Part shown: one piece after another, positions 27,263 through 36,650 of the stretch
Numbering within the stretch: the stretch's first letter is position 1
Layout of the letters: each line of letters begins with the position of its first letter
From: JAIPAN01 sp040403555
GTDB taxonomy: Bacteria; Bacteroidota; Bacteroidia; Sphingobacteriales; Sphingobacteriaceae
DNA length: 64,000 bases
Direction: 5' to 3'
Assembly: GCA_040403555.1 (NCBI GenBank)
Contig: JBBAKN010000002.1
Location: 124,001 to 188,000 of the forward strand
Made by a program: the position numbers and the translations under genes
Notes under the pieces: generated by a model
Told to the model about the DNA's origin: nothing
The model's input: the letters and a program-made list of their open reading frames with translations, nothing else
Databases searched by the model: none

Positions 27263-29522
27263 ATACTACCGATTTTTTTCCACCGGAATAATTTAGGTCG
27301 ATGAATTTAGAAGCCTGACCTGGCTGCACCAATTCAATACGAATACTACGTATTCGGCCTATTTTACCGCCAGATATTTCTATCTTTTGCGTATGCTTAC
27401 CAGGTATTCCCTTAAAGTTGATTAATTCGTATTGTTTATTAACGAGGGCCAGAGGATCCTTGCCATTATCGTCATACAAATTGAATTCTGCATTTTGTGT
27501 AGCATCGGCAAAATAGCGCAATACCAAAGTATCTCCGGTATAAGCTTCCGTATTTTTTAAGTTGATTGTCATCGGAATAATGCTTCCACTTTTAGCAAAA
27601 ATGGGTAGTTGTTCCAATGGCGCATGTACCACAGTAGAATCACTAGCCACTTCTAATGTCCACCAATTTATCCACCTTCCCTTAGGGAAATACACCGATC
27701 TACTGGTTTTCCCGTTTTCTTGTATGGGTGCTATCAACAAATCTTTCCCCCATAAATATTCATCGTTAACGGCCGAGATTTTGGGGTTATTTGGCTCAAA
27801 ATAATTGATTGGCATGGCCAATGGACGGCCACTACTCGTATTCTGATAGGCCAAAGAATAGGTATAAGGTAAAAAGCGATAGCGCATGTTTACATACTCT
27901 TTCACTATTTTTTGAGTGGCCTCATCCCAAAAAACAGGCTCTGGTGCGGCTACCGCCGGATCGGCATGTGCTCGGTAAATGGGTGTAAAAGCCGCAAATT
28001 CCATCCAGCGGATATATAATTCGGCATCTTTTTCTCCTTGGGCAAAGCCCCCTGCATCGGCATGCATGTAACCAATTCCGCTCATACTCATGCCCAACAT
28101 GATAGGAATTTGTGCGTTATAACCACTCCAAGAACGAAACACATCGCCGCTCCAAGGGAAAGTGGCATAGCGTTGCATTCCTGCACCACCCGAACGGGCT
28201 AAGTTAAATACCCGTTGCTCCGGAAAATCCTTTTGGTAGCCCTCGTAAATAGTTTTAGCCCAGGTTAAAGGGTAAATACTATGCACATCTCTGGCCTTGC
28301 CGATGCTGTGCACTACTCCATCGGGATGTTTCTCGGGTTCGCCCAAATCGCACCACCAACCGGCTACACCCTCATTAATTCGCTGACGATAAAAGTTCCA
28401 CAAATACTGTTGTGCCTGAGGTTTAAAAATATCTAGTAACCCCGCCGGACCTGCCCAAAAATCTTCGATAATATAGTCTTCGCCCTTGGCATTTTTTGCC
28501 AAAAGATTGCCCGTGCTAGCTGCATTAAAATTATCCGATAGCTTGGTTACAAAGGTTTGGGTAATGGGAATGGTTTTTACACCCAGCTCTTTAAGCGCAT
28601 TCAACATTTTTTCCGGCTCTGGAAAAGAATCGCGGCGCCATGCGTGATTGCCCATAGTTTTGACATCACCATACCAATACAAATCCAATACAGTGGCATC
28701 AATAGGATAGCCTGCGGCAATAGTTTTTTTAACCGTTTCGATGGTTTCGGTGGCCGATTTATAGCCAAACCGAGATTGTATAAAGCCCAAAGCCCACCGA
28801 GGGGTCAAAGGCTGTTTGCCCGTTAAATAGGTAAAGGATTCTAATAATTGGTCGTTGCTCCCCGTCATAATAAAATAAGACGCCTTGCCACTCTCGGTAA
28901 GGTAACGCAACTCATCCGTTTTGGTTTTACCTAAATCGAAGGTACCGGCCGCAATATTATCGAAATAAATACCATAGCCTTTTGAAGAAATTATGAAAGG
29001 AATAGAAACGTTGAGATTTTGTTCGCCAAGACTGTAGCCATAATGTGGCTGATGAAAATTTTGAAAGGCAAACCCTCGTCGATTTTGCGAAATGGCTCTA
29101 GAGCCGGTCCCATACAGCGCCTCATTGGGTGCCAAACTAAACTGTAATTGTTGGGCATTGGAGCTGGCGCTAGTATAGCGATTTTGTGTTTTTCTATTCA
29201 CAATTTCTATTGCAAGGCTCTGTTTATCAATACGGAGTTGTAGTGAATCGCTTGTTAAACTAATAAGATTTGTATCTTCCTTTATTTTAAGTTTTACGGC
29301 TTGAGGGCTAGCTACCAACACAGCCGTAGTATCTGTTGTGGCCGTAGCCGGACCATATACTACTCTAAAAATAGTGGAACTGTAAGGCCGTATGCTTAGC
29401 GTGCCTTGGCTTGTTTGCAAACTAAAAATTTGGGAGTTATAGGTATAGCTTTTTTGCGTTTTCTGCGCACTAGCTCCAATAAAACTAACTAAAAAGAAGG
29501 CTAAAAATACAGGTACTTTCAT
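27252..29522 (-). CDS. Secreted glycoside hydrolase family 31 (alpha-glucosidase-like)
   Basis: The 756-residue enzyme has a signal peptide ending ASA with Gln at +1, so it is exported to the periplasm or beyond. GH31 layout is complete: N-terminal beta-sandwich to about residue 235, TIM barrel, and C-terminal beta domains. The nucleophile is D392 in WWCDLGEPE and the acid/base is D460 in PWSGDVF. RSGGAGMQRY and the HADAGGF blocks are typical. The specificity could be alpha-glucoside or alpha-xyloside. No SusC/SusD pair is adjacent. It follows the response regulator by 25 bases and may belong to that run. Confidence 0.92.
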   Translation of the reverse strand: MKVPVFLAFFLVSFIGASAQKTQKSYTYNSQIFSLQTSQGTLSIRPYSSTIFRVVYGPATATTDTTAVLVASPQAVKLKIKEDTNLISLTSDSLQLRIDKQSLAIEIVNRKTQNRYTSASSNAQQLQFSLAPNEALYGTGSRAISQNRRGFAFQNFHQPHYGYSLGEQNLNVSIPFIISSKGYGIYFDNIAAGTFDLGKTKTDELRYLTESGKASYFIMTGSNDQLLESFTYLTGKQPLTPRWALGFIQSRFGYKSATETIETVKKTIAAGYPIDATVLDLYWYGDVKTMGNHAWRRDSFPEPEKMLNALKELGVKTIPITQTFVTKLSDNFNAASTGNLLAKNAKGEDYIIEDFWAGPAGLLDIFKPQAQQYLWNFYRQRINEGVAGWWCDLGEPEKHPDGVVHSIGKARDVHSIYPLTWAKTIYEGYQKDFPEQRVFNLARSGGAGMQRYATFPWSGDVFRSWSGYNAQIPIMLGMSMSGIGYMHADAGGFAQGEKDAELYIRWMEFAAFTPIYRAHADPAVAAPEPVFWDEATQKIVKEYVNMRYRFLPYTYSLAYQNTSSGRPLAMPINYFEPNNPKISAVNDEYLWGKDLLIAPIQENGKTSRSVYFPKGRWINWWTLEVASDSTVVHAPLEQLPIFAKSGSIIPMTINLKNTEAYTGDTLVLRYFADATQNAEFNLYDDNGKDPLALVNKQYELINFKGIPGKHTQKIEISGGKIGRIRSIRIELVQPGQASKFIDLNYSGGKKSVVFKL

Positions 29523-29547
29523 GAATGGTATTACTTAAACAGACAGA

Positions 29548-30237
29548 CTAATTTACCAAAAATTTATAGCCCACACCCCGTACAGTTTGTAAATAAAGAG
29601 GCTGCTCGGGATCCATTTCAATTTTTTTGCGCAAACGCACAATGTGCATATCTAGGGTGCGGGTATTCACATCGGCTTGGTAACCCCACACTTGCAGCAT
29701 GAGCTCTTCACGGGTAACCACTTGGCCTAGATGTTTTAAAAAATAAAGTAGAATGCGATTTTCGAGAATGGTTAATTCTATTTTTTTACCTTTTTTATAC
29801 AAGAGATGTACATTGGGATGGTGGGCAATGTCGCCAAATGTATGCACCTCGGTTTTTTCATTATTGATAAAGTAGGTCACCTTATTTTGAATCATGGTAA
29901 CCAATAAATCCATGTTAAATGGTTTGGTTACATAATCGGAAATGCCACTGCCATAGGCATCTATTTTATCTACTTCTTGTGCCTTGGCAGTCATCATGAT
30001 AATTAATTTATCAAAGCCCGCTTTACGTAAATCTTTACAAACGTCAATGCCCTGTTTTTCTGGCAACATCCAATCAAGCAGTACAATATCGGGTTCAGTG
30101 CTACTGATCATCGCTTCGCCTTGTTTTCCATCGGCGGCTTCAAGCACGTCGTAGCCTTCTACTTTAAGCCTATGACTAATCAAAAAGCGTAGATTTTCAT
30201 CGTCTTCTACTAATGCTATGGTAATTTTCTTTTGCAT
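29548..30237 (-). CDS. OmpR/PhoB-type response regulator (RprY-like)
   Basis: The 229-residue regulator has a receiver domain with D11-D12 and phospho-acceptor D55 in DIVLLDWMLPE. The winged-helix domain has the family end motif DMHIVRLRKKIE and TVRGVGYKF. It lies 1 base after its histidine kinase, an RprX/RprY-like arrangement common in Bacteroidota. It probably controls transcription in response to envelope signals, possibly including the neighbouring peptidase and glycosidase genes (inference). Confidence 0.92.
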   Translation of the reverse strand: MQKKITIALVEDDENLRFLISHRLKVEGYDVLEAADGKQGEAMISSTEPDIVLLDWMLPEKQGIDVCKDLRKAGFDKLIIMMTAKAQEVDKIDAYGSGISDYVTKPFNMDLLVTMIQNKVTYFINNEKTEVHTFGDIAHHPNVHLLYKKGKKIELTILENRILLYFLKHLGQVVTREELMLQVWGYQADVNTRTLDMHIVRLRKKIEMDPEQPLYLQTVRGVGYKFLVN

Positions 30238-30238
30238 A

Positions 30239-31909
30239 TTAATGGGTATAAGGAATGCTTACTATGAACGTTGAGCCTTTACCGGGCTGGCTTTTCACGG
30301 TGATATCGCCATTCATAAAATTAACCAGTTCTTTACAGAATGCCAAGCCTAGGCCAACACTACCGTGTTGGTTGTATTGATTTTCTATACGGTAAAACTT
30401 CTTAAAAATATGTTTTGCATTGGCCTTAGTCATACCAATACCTTTATCTTTAAACAGGAACAAGATATGATCACCTTCTTTTTTTATCTCTATGGCCAGT
30501 TCTTGCCTATCGGGTGGAGAATATTTATAGGCATTATCCATTAAGTTGTTGAAAATACTAGACAAAAGAATGGGATCGGATTGAATTTCGGTAACTCTCT
30601 TAATATCAATACTAAGCGTAAAATCGGGCTTATCTAATAAAAAGGCATGGGTAATGTCCGAACAGAAATCGGCTAGCACTATGCGTTCTGCTTTCCAGGT
30701 AATAGATTTATTTTCAAGCTGTGTAAAGCTTAAGAGTTTATTCATTAAAGTATTTAATTTTTCGGCCTCTTGATCCAAAATGGTAGCATAGCGTTTACGC
30801 TCAGCCACAGTCAAAATAGAACTACTGCCAATGTTATTGCCAGCAACTTTGATAACGCTTAGGGGTGTTTTAAACTCGTGAGTAAGGTTATTAATAAAAT
30901 CGTATTGCAGTTTAAATAATTGCTGATTGATAAACAGATTACGGTAAATAAGGTAGGCAATGAGTAACAAAAAAGCATAAATAAGTAGGATGGCACCAAA
31001 AATTGGTAAGAACCGATGGTAGATTTCGGTTTTCAAAAACGCTGGAGTCGACGAGAAGTATAATTTATACCCAGAAAATGCCCCAGGCAAAGCAATTTCA
31101 GTAGTTAACTGTTCACCCTCGGTACTTAAGGGTTCAAATACGAGTGGTACAATTTTCAATTGCTGATATAGATCGGGCCGGGTATTTACCAAGCGCAAAC
31201 GTTTGGGGTTGAGATAAAAGGTAAACATATCTTTCTCAAACACTGGTGATTTGGCTTGTTTCACTAGCATCAGTTTTTTAAACATGGCCAATTCCTCTTT
31301 TCGAGGCACATTTAGGTAACTTATTTTATTGGCATCTATGCCGTAAAACGTGGCGAAGGTTTCATCGGGGCTGGGAGCTTGAGTGGTATCTGCCGATTCT
31401 ACATACTTACTCAACTTAATGGCCATTTTATTAAACTCATCGGCAGTTTTTAACGACAGCGTATTGGGGTTTTTGCTGCTAAAAATAACCAGGGATCCTT
31501 TGCGCACACCGGGACCAATTTGGTAAATAGCTTTCGGTTGAACCGAAAAATAACCGGCCTTAATGCCATCACTAATAGGCCAGTTACTAACCTCCGTATC
31601 GTAGAAAATTACCTTTTCTATAAAAGCATATCGGGCAATTAATCGTCGGGCATAACTATCGGCCGAGGCCGAATCTAAATAGCCATGGTAATAGGATATC
31701 TCGGGAATACCTTGTTGGAAAAAATTGGTGTATGGCTGAATGGTTCGCTCAAATACCTCAACTTTATCGGCAGCAAATTCGTTTTCTACATACTTCTTGG
31801 TAAAATTATAGGCCAATAGAATAGCAAAGAGCAAGGAAACGGTGATTAAGACCATGAAGGAAATAATCAGAGATAGATTTTTGCGGTAAATGGGTTGACT
31901 ACGTTCCAT
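30239..31909 (-). CDS. Membrane sensor histidine kinase (RprX-like)
   Basis: The 556-residue kinase has membrane helices at about residues 14-36 and 300-322, enclosing a 260-residue periplasmic sensor region of no recognised family. The phospho-acceptor is H344 in NLTHEFKTPLS. The ATPase domain shows the N box IFNNLMDNAYKYS, DKGIGM and GLGLAFCKELV. It lies 10 bases after the S9 peptidase gene and 1 base before its regulator. Confidence 0.92.
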   Translation of the reverse strand: MERSQPIYRKNLSLIISFMVLITVSLLFAILLAYNFTKKYVENEFAADKVEVFERTIQPYTNFFQQGIPEISYYHGYLDSASADSYARRLIARYAFIEKVIFYDTEVSNWPISDGIKAGYFSVQPKAIYQIGPGVRKGSLVIFSSKNPNTLSLKTADEFNKMAIKLSKYVESADTTQAPSPDETFATFYGIDANKISYLNVPRKEELAMFKKLMLVKQAKSPVFEKDMFTFYLNPKRLRLVNTRPDLYQQLKIVPLVFEPLSTEGEQLTTEIALPGAFSGYKLYFSSTPAFLKTEIYHRFLPIFGAILLIYAFLLLIAYLIYRNLFINQQLFKLQYDFINNLTHEFKTPLSVIKVAGNNIGSSSILTVAERKRYATILDQEAEKLNTLMNKLLSFTQLENKSITWKAERIVLADFCSDITHAFLLDKPDFTLSIDIKRVTEIQSDPILLSSIFNNLMDNAYKYSPPDRQELAIEIKKEGDHILFLFKDKGIGMTKANAKHIFKKFYRIENQYNQHGSVGLGLAFCKELVNFMNGDITVKSQPGKGSTFIVSIPYTH

Positions 31910-31919
31910 GTACCTTGCC

Positions 31920-33806
31920 TTAATTTTGTAAATGTTTAGCTAAAAACACTTCTAAATGGCGGTAAAAATCTAGCCTATTTTCTTCATTCCTAAACACATG
32001 TCCTTCTTTTTGTTTTACTAAATAAGTAACCGATATACCTCGTTTGCGTAGCTGTTTTACCAATTGTTCGGTTTCGTTGCTATTTACTCTTGAATCTCGA
32101 GCACCTTGTGCAACTAACAATGGAGCAACAATATTTTCGGTATGAAAAATGGGGGATACTTGGCGGAAATAGTCAGCATCTGCTTCCGGGTTGCCCACCA
32201 TTTCTTCGTACATCAATCGGTACGGCTTATAATACGGCGGAATATCTTTTAGATAGGAGAACAGATTGCTTAAACCAGAATAAGAAGCACCACAAGCATA
32301 CAGGTTGGGCTCAAAGCATAAACCCCAAAGTGCTGAATAACCTCCGAAACTAAAGCCATAAATTCCTACCCTTTTTGGGTCGACAATGCCTTGTTTAATT
32401 AGCCAATATACTCCGTCGGTAATATCGTGTTGGCTTCGTTTACCCCATTGCTTAAAACCAGCAGTCCAAAACTTTTTTCCGTACCCGGTTGAACCTCTAT
32501 AATTTACCTGGAATACGGCAAATCCCCTATTCGCCAAAAATTGCACTTCTGCATTATAGGTCCAGGTGTTACGAGCATCAGGACCGCCGTGAGGCAATAC
32601 TACCAAAGGCAAATTTTTAGGCCTTTTACCTTGAGGTAAAGTAAGGTAACCCTGCAAAGGTTGACCATCCGCAGCGGTGTACGAAACTGGTTTCATGGCG
32701 CACAACTCCATGGGTTTTATGGCCGTATTAATATCGGCTAATTGGCTTAATTTTTTTGTTTTTACTTGGTATAGGTAAAATGCGCCTGGGTTTTTATCGG
32801 TAAAGGTGCGTATAATCCATTTATCTTCTGTGGCATTGGTACTGCTTAGCCGTATTTCGGTAGCGGGTAGTTTTTTGCTCAAATCGGCAAAAATGCGTTT
32901 ACTTTCTTCATCTAAAAATACCCGTTGGCTTTTCCAAGTGGTATAGGTGGCGTAACGAATTTTTTGGTGCAGTGTAGAGTATTCGGCATCGCTCACATCT
33001 ACATTTTCTGTGCTAAAAATAATCCTGATTTCTTTACCCGTTCGGCAATCTATTTCTACCAATGCGGTTTTGTCTCTACCTCTGTTTGATAGCGCATACA
33101 AACAGTCTTTTTCAGGGCAAAAACCTATAGGACGTACCGATGATTTAAAATTGGTGGTAAACAATGTCTTAAAGGATTGGGCCTCTGTAGTACGATACAG
33201 AATGGTTTCGTTCACCCCATCGTTAGACATGGCTAAACGCAATTGCCCTTTGGCATCAGCCATCCAATCGGTAATTGTGCCGGTATTTTGGGCCACTAAC
33301 TTCAATGCCCCAGTAACAATATTTAAACGATAGGCATCAAAAATAGTAGAATCTCTTTTATTAAGTGCCAATAATACTTCGTTATTTTGCAAGGCATCGG
33401 CACTAATAATACGAACTCTAACTTTAGTGTCTGGTATAAGTAACCGAGTTTGGCTTCCGTCTTTATTTACAGCATAAAGACGTCTATTCTCATCCCCGTC
33501 ATTATCTTTTAAATACAAAATTTGCTGGTTATTTGCCCAGTAAAAATTAGAAATATTTCGGTCGGATCCTGAACTTACCCGTAGTACTTTTTCTTCATCG
33601 AGCTTACGTACGTAAATATTTAACCGATTTTTATAGGGTTGTAAGTAGGCAATACATTGGCCATCTGGCGAAAGCTTCAATGCTGTTTTTTCGGGATTTT
33701 TAAAAAAATCTTCAATAGGAATTTGACGCACAACACCTCCTCCAGAACACGCAAATAAGCCTGCAAAAAGGAAAAAAAGGAAAAATTGCTTTACTATACG
33801 TATCAT
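31920..33806 (-). CDS. S9 family serine peptidase lipoprotein (prolyl oligopeptidase class)
   Basis: The 628-residue protein has a lipoprotein signal ending LFACS, Cys20, so it is probably anchored in the envelope. A beta-propeller of WD-like blades spans about residues 40-370. The alpha/beta hydrolase domain has the complete triad: S486 in GFSFGGYS, D571 in ARDSRV and H603 in KEGHVF. Such peptidases cut short peptides, often after Pro or other small sites. It heads a leftward run with a two-component system and a GH31 enzyme. Confidence 0.92.
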   Translation of the reverse strand: MIRIVKQFFLFFLFAGLFACSGGGVVRQIPIEDFFKNPEKTALKLSPDGQCIAYLQPYKNRLNIYVRKLDEEKVLRVSSGSDRNISNFYWANNQQILYLKDNDGDENRRLYAVNKDGSQTRLLIPDTKVRVRIISADALQNNEVLLALNKRDSTIFDAYRLNIVTGALKLVAQNTGTITDWMADAKGQLRLAMSNDGVNETILYRTTEAQSFKTLFTTNFKSSVRPIGFCPEKDCLYALSNRGRDKTALVEIDCRTGKEIRIIFSTENVDVSDAEYSTLHQKIRYATYTTWKSQRVFLDEESKRIFADLSKKLPATEIRLSSTNATEDKWIIRTFTDKNPGAFYLYQVKTKKLSQLADINTAIKPMELCAMKPVSYTAADGQPLQGYLTLPQGKRPKNLPLVVLPHGGPDARNTWTYNAEVQFLANRGFAVFQVNYRGSTGYGKKFWTAGFKQWGKRSQHDITDGVYWLIKQGIVDPKRVGIYGFSFGGYSALWGLCFEPNLYACGASYSGLSNLFSYLKDIPPYYKPYRLMYEEMVGNPEADADYFRQVSPIFHTENIVAPLLVAQGARDSRVNSNETEQLVKQLRKRGISVTYLVKQKEGHVFRNEENRLDFYRHLEVFLAKHLQN

Positions 33807-33877
33807 CTATGTTGATGTCTCATTTAGATGTTGTAATTTACTAAACTTCGCATGTTTTTATGGTAACAAATGCACTA

Positions 33878-33885
33878 CAAATTTA
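33878..33885 (-). promoter_or_regulatory. Candidate -7 promoter box for the S9 peptidase operon
   Basis: The minus strand reads TAAATTTG, an exact TAnnTTTG match, 71 bases before the ATG at 33806, giving a leader of about 65 bases. Confidence 0.4.
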
Positions 33886-33929
33886 GCCCAGGCAGTAGCG
33901 GCTTCTATGCAAATACGTATATTAGCAGC

Positions 33930-34238
33930 ATGATTTTGTACAATGTAACGCTTATTTTAGATGCCGATATAGAAGCAGATTGGTTAGAGTGGATGCATAC
34001 CGAGCACATTGCGGAGGTAATGGCTACCGCTTGTTTTAGTGCTAAGCGCATGTTAAAAGTATTAGATTCGCCAAACGAGGGCGTAACCTATTGCATGCAA
34101 TACATAGCAGATAATATGGAAAATTACAAGCGCTACCAAACTGAATTTTCTCCAAGTTTACAAGCTAAGGGTTTGGCCCAGTTTGAAAATAAATTCGTTG
34201 CCTATCGTACTTTAATGGAAAGTGTAAATGGAATTTAG
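33930..34238 (+). CDS. DUF4286 family protein
   Basis: The 102-residue protein is read from the ATG at 33930, MILYNVTLILDADIEADWLE. An earlier ATG at 33870 adds 20 residues that do not look like the family. The DUF4286 pattern is visible: an N-terminal strand, then WLEWMHTEHIAEVMATACF, and a C-terminal FENKFVAYRTLM. It is a small ferredoxin-like fold of unknown function. Its last 11 bases overlap the rfbC start. Confidence 0.78.
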   Translation: MILYNVTLILDADIEADWLEWMHTEHIAEVMATACFSAKRMLKVLDSPNEGVTYCMQYIADNMENYKRYQTEFSPSLQAKGLAQFENKFVAYRTLMESVNGI

Positions 34239-34779
34239 CTCAACTCCCCTTCCTGGGCTTCATAGTATTAATCCACAGGTTTTTGCTGATGAACGTGGCT
34301 ATTTTTACGAAAGCTTTAACCAAGAAGCATTTGACAAAGCGGGTATTTCTGCCGAGTTCATGCAAGACAATCAATCGCTTTCTCAAAAAGGCACCTTGCG
34401 TGGCTTACATGCACAGGCACCCCCCTTTGCGCAAGGGAAATTAGTACGGGTAATACAAGGCGAAGTAATAGACGTAGTCGTAGATATTCGCAAAGAATCA
34501 CCAACCTACGGAGAACATTTTACAATTCATTTAAGTGGTGAAAACAAAACCATGCTATGGATTCCCCCCGGGTTTTTACACGGATTTATTACACTAGCCA
34601 ACGATACTATTTTTAGCTATAAGGTTAGTGGAGCTTTATACAACAAGGCTTCTGAGATTGGTATTTGCTGGAACGATAGTTCTTTAGCTATAAATTGGGA
34701 ATTAGACCCAAGTGATATTTTGCTATCAGAAAAAGACAAGCTTATGCCGGTATTTGAAACATTCAATAGTCCCTTTTAA
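34228..34779 (+). CDS. rfbC: dTDP-4-dehydrorhamnose 3,5-epimerase
   Basis: The 183-residue RmlC/RfbC enzyme epimerises dTDP-4-keto-6-deoxyglucose on the way to dTDP-rhamnose. Family motifs are clear: GTLRGLHAQAPP with the catalytic His, QGKLVRVIQGEV, VDIRKESPTYG, WIPPGFLHGF and ICWNDSSLAI. The usual rfbA, B and D neighbours are not here. It overlaps DUF4286 by 11 bases and ends at a shared terminator with ompA. Confidence 0.95.
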   Translation: MEFSSTPLPGLHSINPQVFADERGYFYESFNQEAFDKAGISAEFMQDNQSLSQKGTLRGLHAQAPPFAQGKLVRVIQGEVIDVVVDIRKESPTYGEHFTIHLSGENKTMLWIPPGFLHGFITLANDTIFSYKVSGALYNKASEIGICWNDSSLAINWELDPSDILLSEKDKLMPVFETFNSPF

Positions 34780-34780
34780 C

Positions 34781-34813
34781 AAAAAAGCCCCGAGAAATTC
34801 TCAGGGCTTTTTT
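34781..34813. terminator. Bidirectional terminator between rfbC and the OmpA lipoprotein gene
   Basis: GCCC-C-GAG and CTC-A-GGGC pair with one C/A mismatch around a 5-base loop. The stem is flanked by A6 on the left and T6 on the right, so it can act on both strands. It starts one base after the rfbC stop codon. Confidence 0.8.
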
Positions 34814-34821
34814 GTTGATAC

Positions 34822-35661
34822 TTATTTTATCAACTGATACAATTCATCTAATTTTGGCGAAAGCACAATTTCTATTCGGCGGTTACGGCTCCGCATTTCG
34901 GGCGTGCTGCCTTCGGCAATAGGCTGGTACTCCCCTTTACCAGTAGCAGTAATTCGGCTACTTTCAATTTTTTCGGTATCGGTAAGATATCGTACTACCG
35001 AAGTGGCACGCAATACACTCAAATCCCAATTGTCTTTAATTTGACCTAGGTTGTTTACTTTCTGATTATCGGTATGGCCTTCTACCGAAATATTAATCTC
35101 GGGTTGTGTTTTTAGCACTTTGGCAAGTGCTTTAAGTGCTAGCTCTCCTTTCTCATCAATCACAATGCTGCCCGTATCAAACAATAATTTATCGGTAAGC
35201 GATACATATACTTTACCATTGCGTATTTCTACGGTAAGCCCATTTTGCTGAAACCCTAACAAAGCTTTCTGTAGTTTATCTTTTAGTGCATTGGTTGCTT
35301 CGTCACGTTTTTTCAGAATTTCTTCTACCTCGGTTAAACGGGCTTCTCTTTTTTTCAAATCTTCGGCTAAGCGTTTAATTTCTGAAGAAGTATTGTTCCG
35401 CAAGGCTGTATAATTCGAATCGAGGCCCTGATATTTTGCCTGTAAATCAGTCAATCGTTTATGTAACCGAGAGGTATCCGCTTTTAAACGATCTACCGAT
35501 AGCTCTAAATTTTCTACTCTAATTTGCGACTGATCCCAACCTACCGATAAGGAGTCACGTTGTGCTAAAATAGCATTGTATTTTTTGGTAGATAATATCA
35601 TGCAAGAGTTTAGGGCAGCAAGGGCGCCTATACAACATGCAAATAAAAAGATTTTTTTCAT
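34822..35661 (-). CDS. OmpA-family lipoprotein with coiled-coil region
   Basis: The 279-residue protein is read from the ATG at 35659-35661; a TTG/ATG upstream at 35691 is in the neighbouring gene. The lipobox is ALNSC with Cys20. Residues about 35-135 are a long heptad-rich coiled coil. The C-terminal OmpA domain (about 155-275) has VEGHTDNQKVN, LSVLRATSVVRYL and RSRNRRIEIVLSP, the peptidoglycan-binding pattern. It probably tethers the outer membrane to the cell wall. It is the last gene of the leftward block starting at ctaA. Confidence 0.9.
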   Translation of the reverse strand: MKKIFLFACCIGALAALNSCMILSTKKYNAILAQRDSLSVGWDQSQIRVENLELSVDRLKADTSRLHKRLTDLQAKYQGLDSNYTALRNNTSSEIKRLAEDLKKREARLTEVEEILKKRDEATNALKDKLQKALLGFQQNGLTVEIRNGKVYVSLTDKLLFDTGSIVIDEKGELALKALAKVLKTQPEINISVEGHTDNQKVNNLGQIKDNWDLSVLRATSVVRYLTDTEKIESSRITATGKGEYQPIAEGSTPEMRSRNRRIEIVLSPKLDELYQLIK

Positions 35662-35677
35662 GGCAACTAATTTTGTG

Positions 35678-36340
35678 TTAAGATAATGCATTTCTTAGAA
35701 AAACGCTTAAGGGGTAGATTTCATTCAATACTGCCAATACATCTTTTACCGCAGTAGCACTGCATAATGCAGCAGGGCTAATGGCATAATGGGCTGTAAA
35801 ACTCTTTAATTTGAGCAACTCAATAGCTGGATGATCGACCGTATATCCTTTTGGAACGGTTTTTAACTTTTCGCTAGTATCTAAGCTAGTGAAATATTTT
35901 TTAAATAGGGGCTTTGCCAATACTGCCCGAAGTTCAACTTCATTGTAATCAATCTCTTGGCGTATGGCTTTTAACTCATCGGGCTGAGGCATCCAGCAAC
36001 CTCCCGCAACATAAGAATATTCTGGATGAATGTGCAGATAATAGCCTGGGCCATCGAAATTTTTACCTTTAGGAGAAATAGCAATGGCAAAATTTTCTTT
36101 ATAGGGAGTTTTATCTTTGCTAAAACGCACATCGCGATAAATACGCATGACGCAAGATTTCGGATCTAAATCCGAAGGAATTAATGGGTCTAGTTTAGCT
36201 AGGCCTACAATGAGTGCTGCGGCAAATTGGTGAACGTCTTGCTTGGCTTCTTCGAAATCGGGTTTATGGTCTAAAAACCATTCGCGATTGTTATGCTGAC
36301 TTATCCCTTGTAAAAAATTTAAGGTAGTGGTATGCAGCAT
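35678..36340 (-). CDS. DUF2461 family protein
   Basis: The 220-residue protein matches the DUF2461 (TIGR02453) pattern: an N-terminal NNREWFLDHKPDFEEAKQ, VMRIYRDVRFSKDKTPYKE near residue 65 and GPGYYLHIHPEYSYVAGGCW near 97. Its function is unknown. It lies 16 bases before the OmpA gene and 11 bases after the small CxxC membrane protein gene. Confidence 0.88.
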   Translation of the reverse strand: MLHTTTLNFLQGISQHNNREWFLDHKPDFEEAKQDVHQFAAALIVGLAKLDPLIPSDLDPKSCVMRIYRDVRFSKDKTPYKENFAIAISPKGKNFDGPGYYLHIHPEYSYVAGGCWMPQPDELKAIRQEIDYNEVELRAVLAKPLFKKYFTSLDTSEKLKTVPKGYTVDHPAIELLKLKSFTAHYAISPAALCSATAVKDVLAVLNEIYPLSVFLRNALS

Positions 36341-36351
36341 AAAAGGGTATG

Positions 36352-36627
36352 TTAATTCAGGTTAATAGTTTCGTCGTTTAACTGATTGATACCAGTTTTA
36401 CGACGATACTTTTTATACCACAAGAAACCTACGCCTGCAATGGCCAAATAAGGTGCTGCCAAAAGGTATAAAATGCCATTGTTTAAGGTAGTGCCTTGTT
36501 TATTGCCATTTTTTACAGAGTTTTCTGCATTTAGGGTACACATAGCGCACTGCGCCACACTTTTTTGCGGACTAGCAAACAAGCTGGCAACAACTAAAAA
36601 CGTAAAAATCAGTTTAAACAATTTCAT
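36352..36627 (-). CDS. Small exported CxxC membrane protein near oxidase assembly genes
   Basis: The 91-residue protein is read from the ATG at 36625-36627. A signal peptide ends SVA with Gln at +1, directly followed by CAMC, so the two Cys would be near the new N-terminus on the periplasmic side. One membrane helix lies at about residues 50-70 (GILYLLAAPYLAIAGVGFLW), then a basic KKYRRK. I recall close relatives beside cytochrome oxidase genes in other Bacteroidota, but no name or function. A copper or thiol role in oxidase assembly is inference. Confidence 0.75.
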   Translation of the reverse strand: MKLFKLIFTFLVVASLFASPQKSVAQCAMCTLNAENSVKNGNKQGTTLNNGILYLLAAPYLAIAGVGFLWYKKYRRKTGINQLNDETINLN

Positions 36628-36650
36628 ATACAAAGATACCTAAAATTGAA

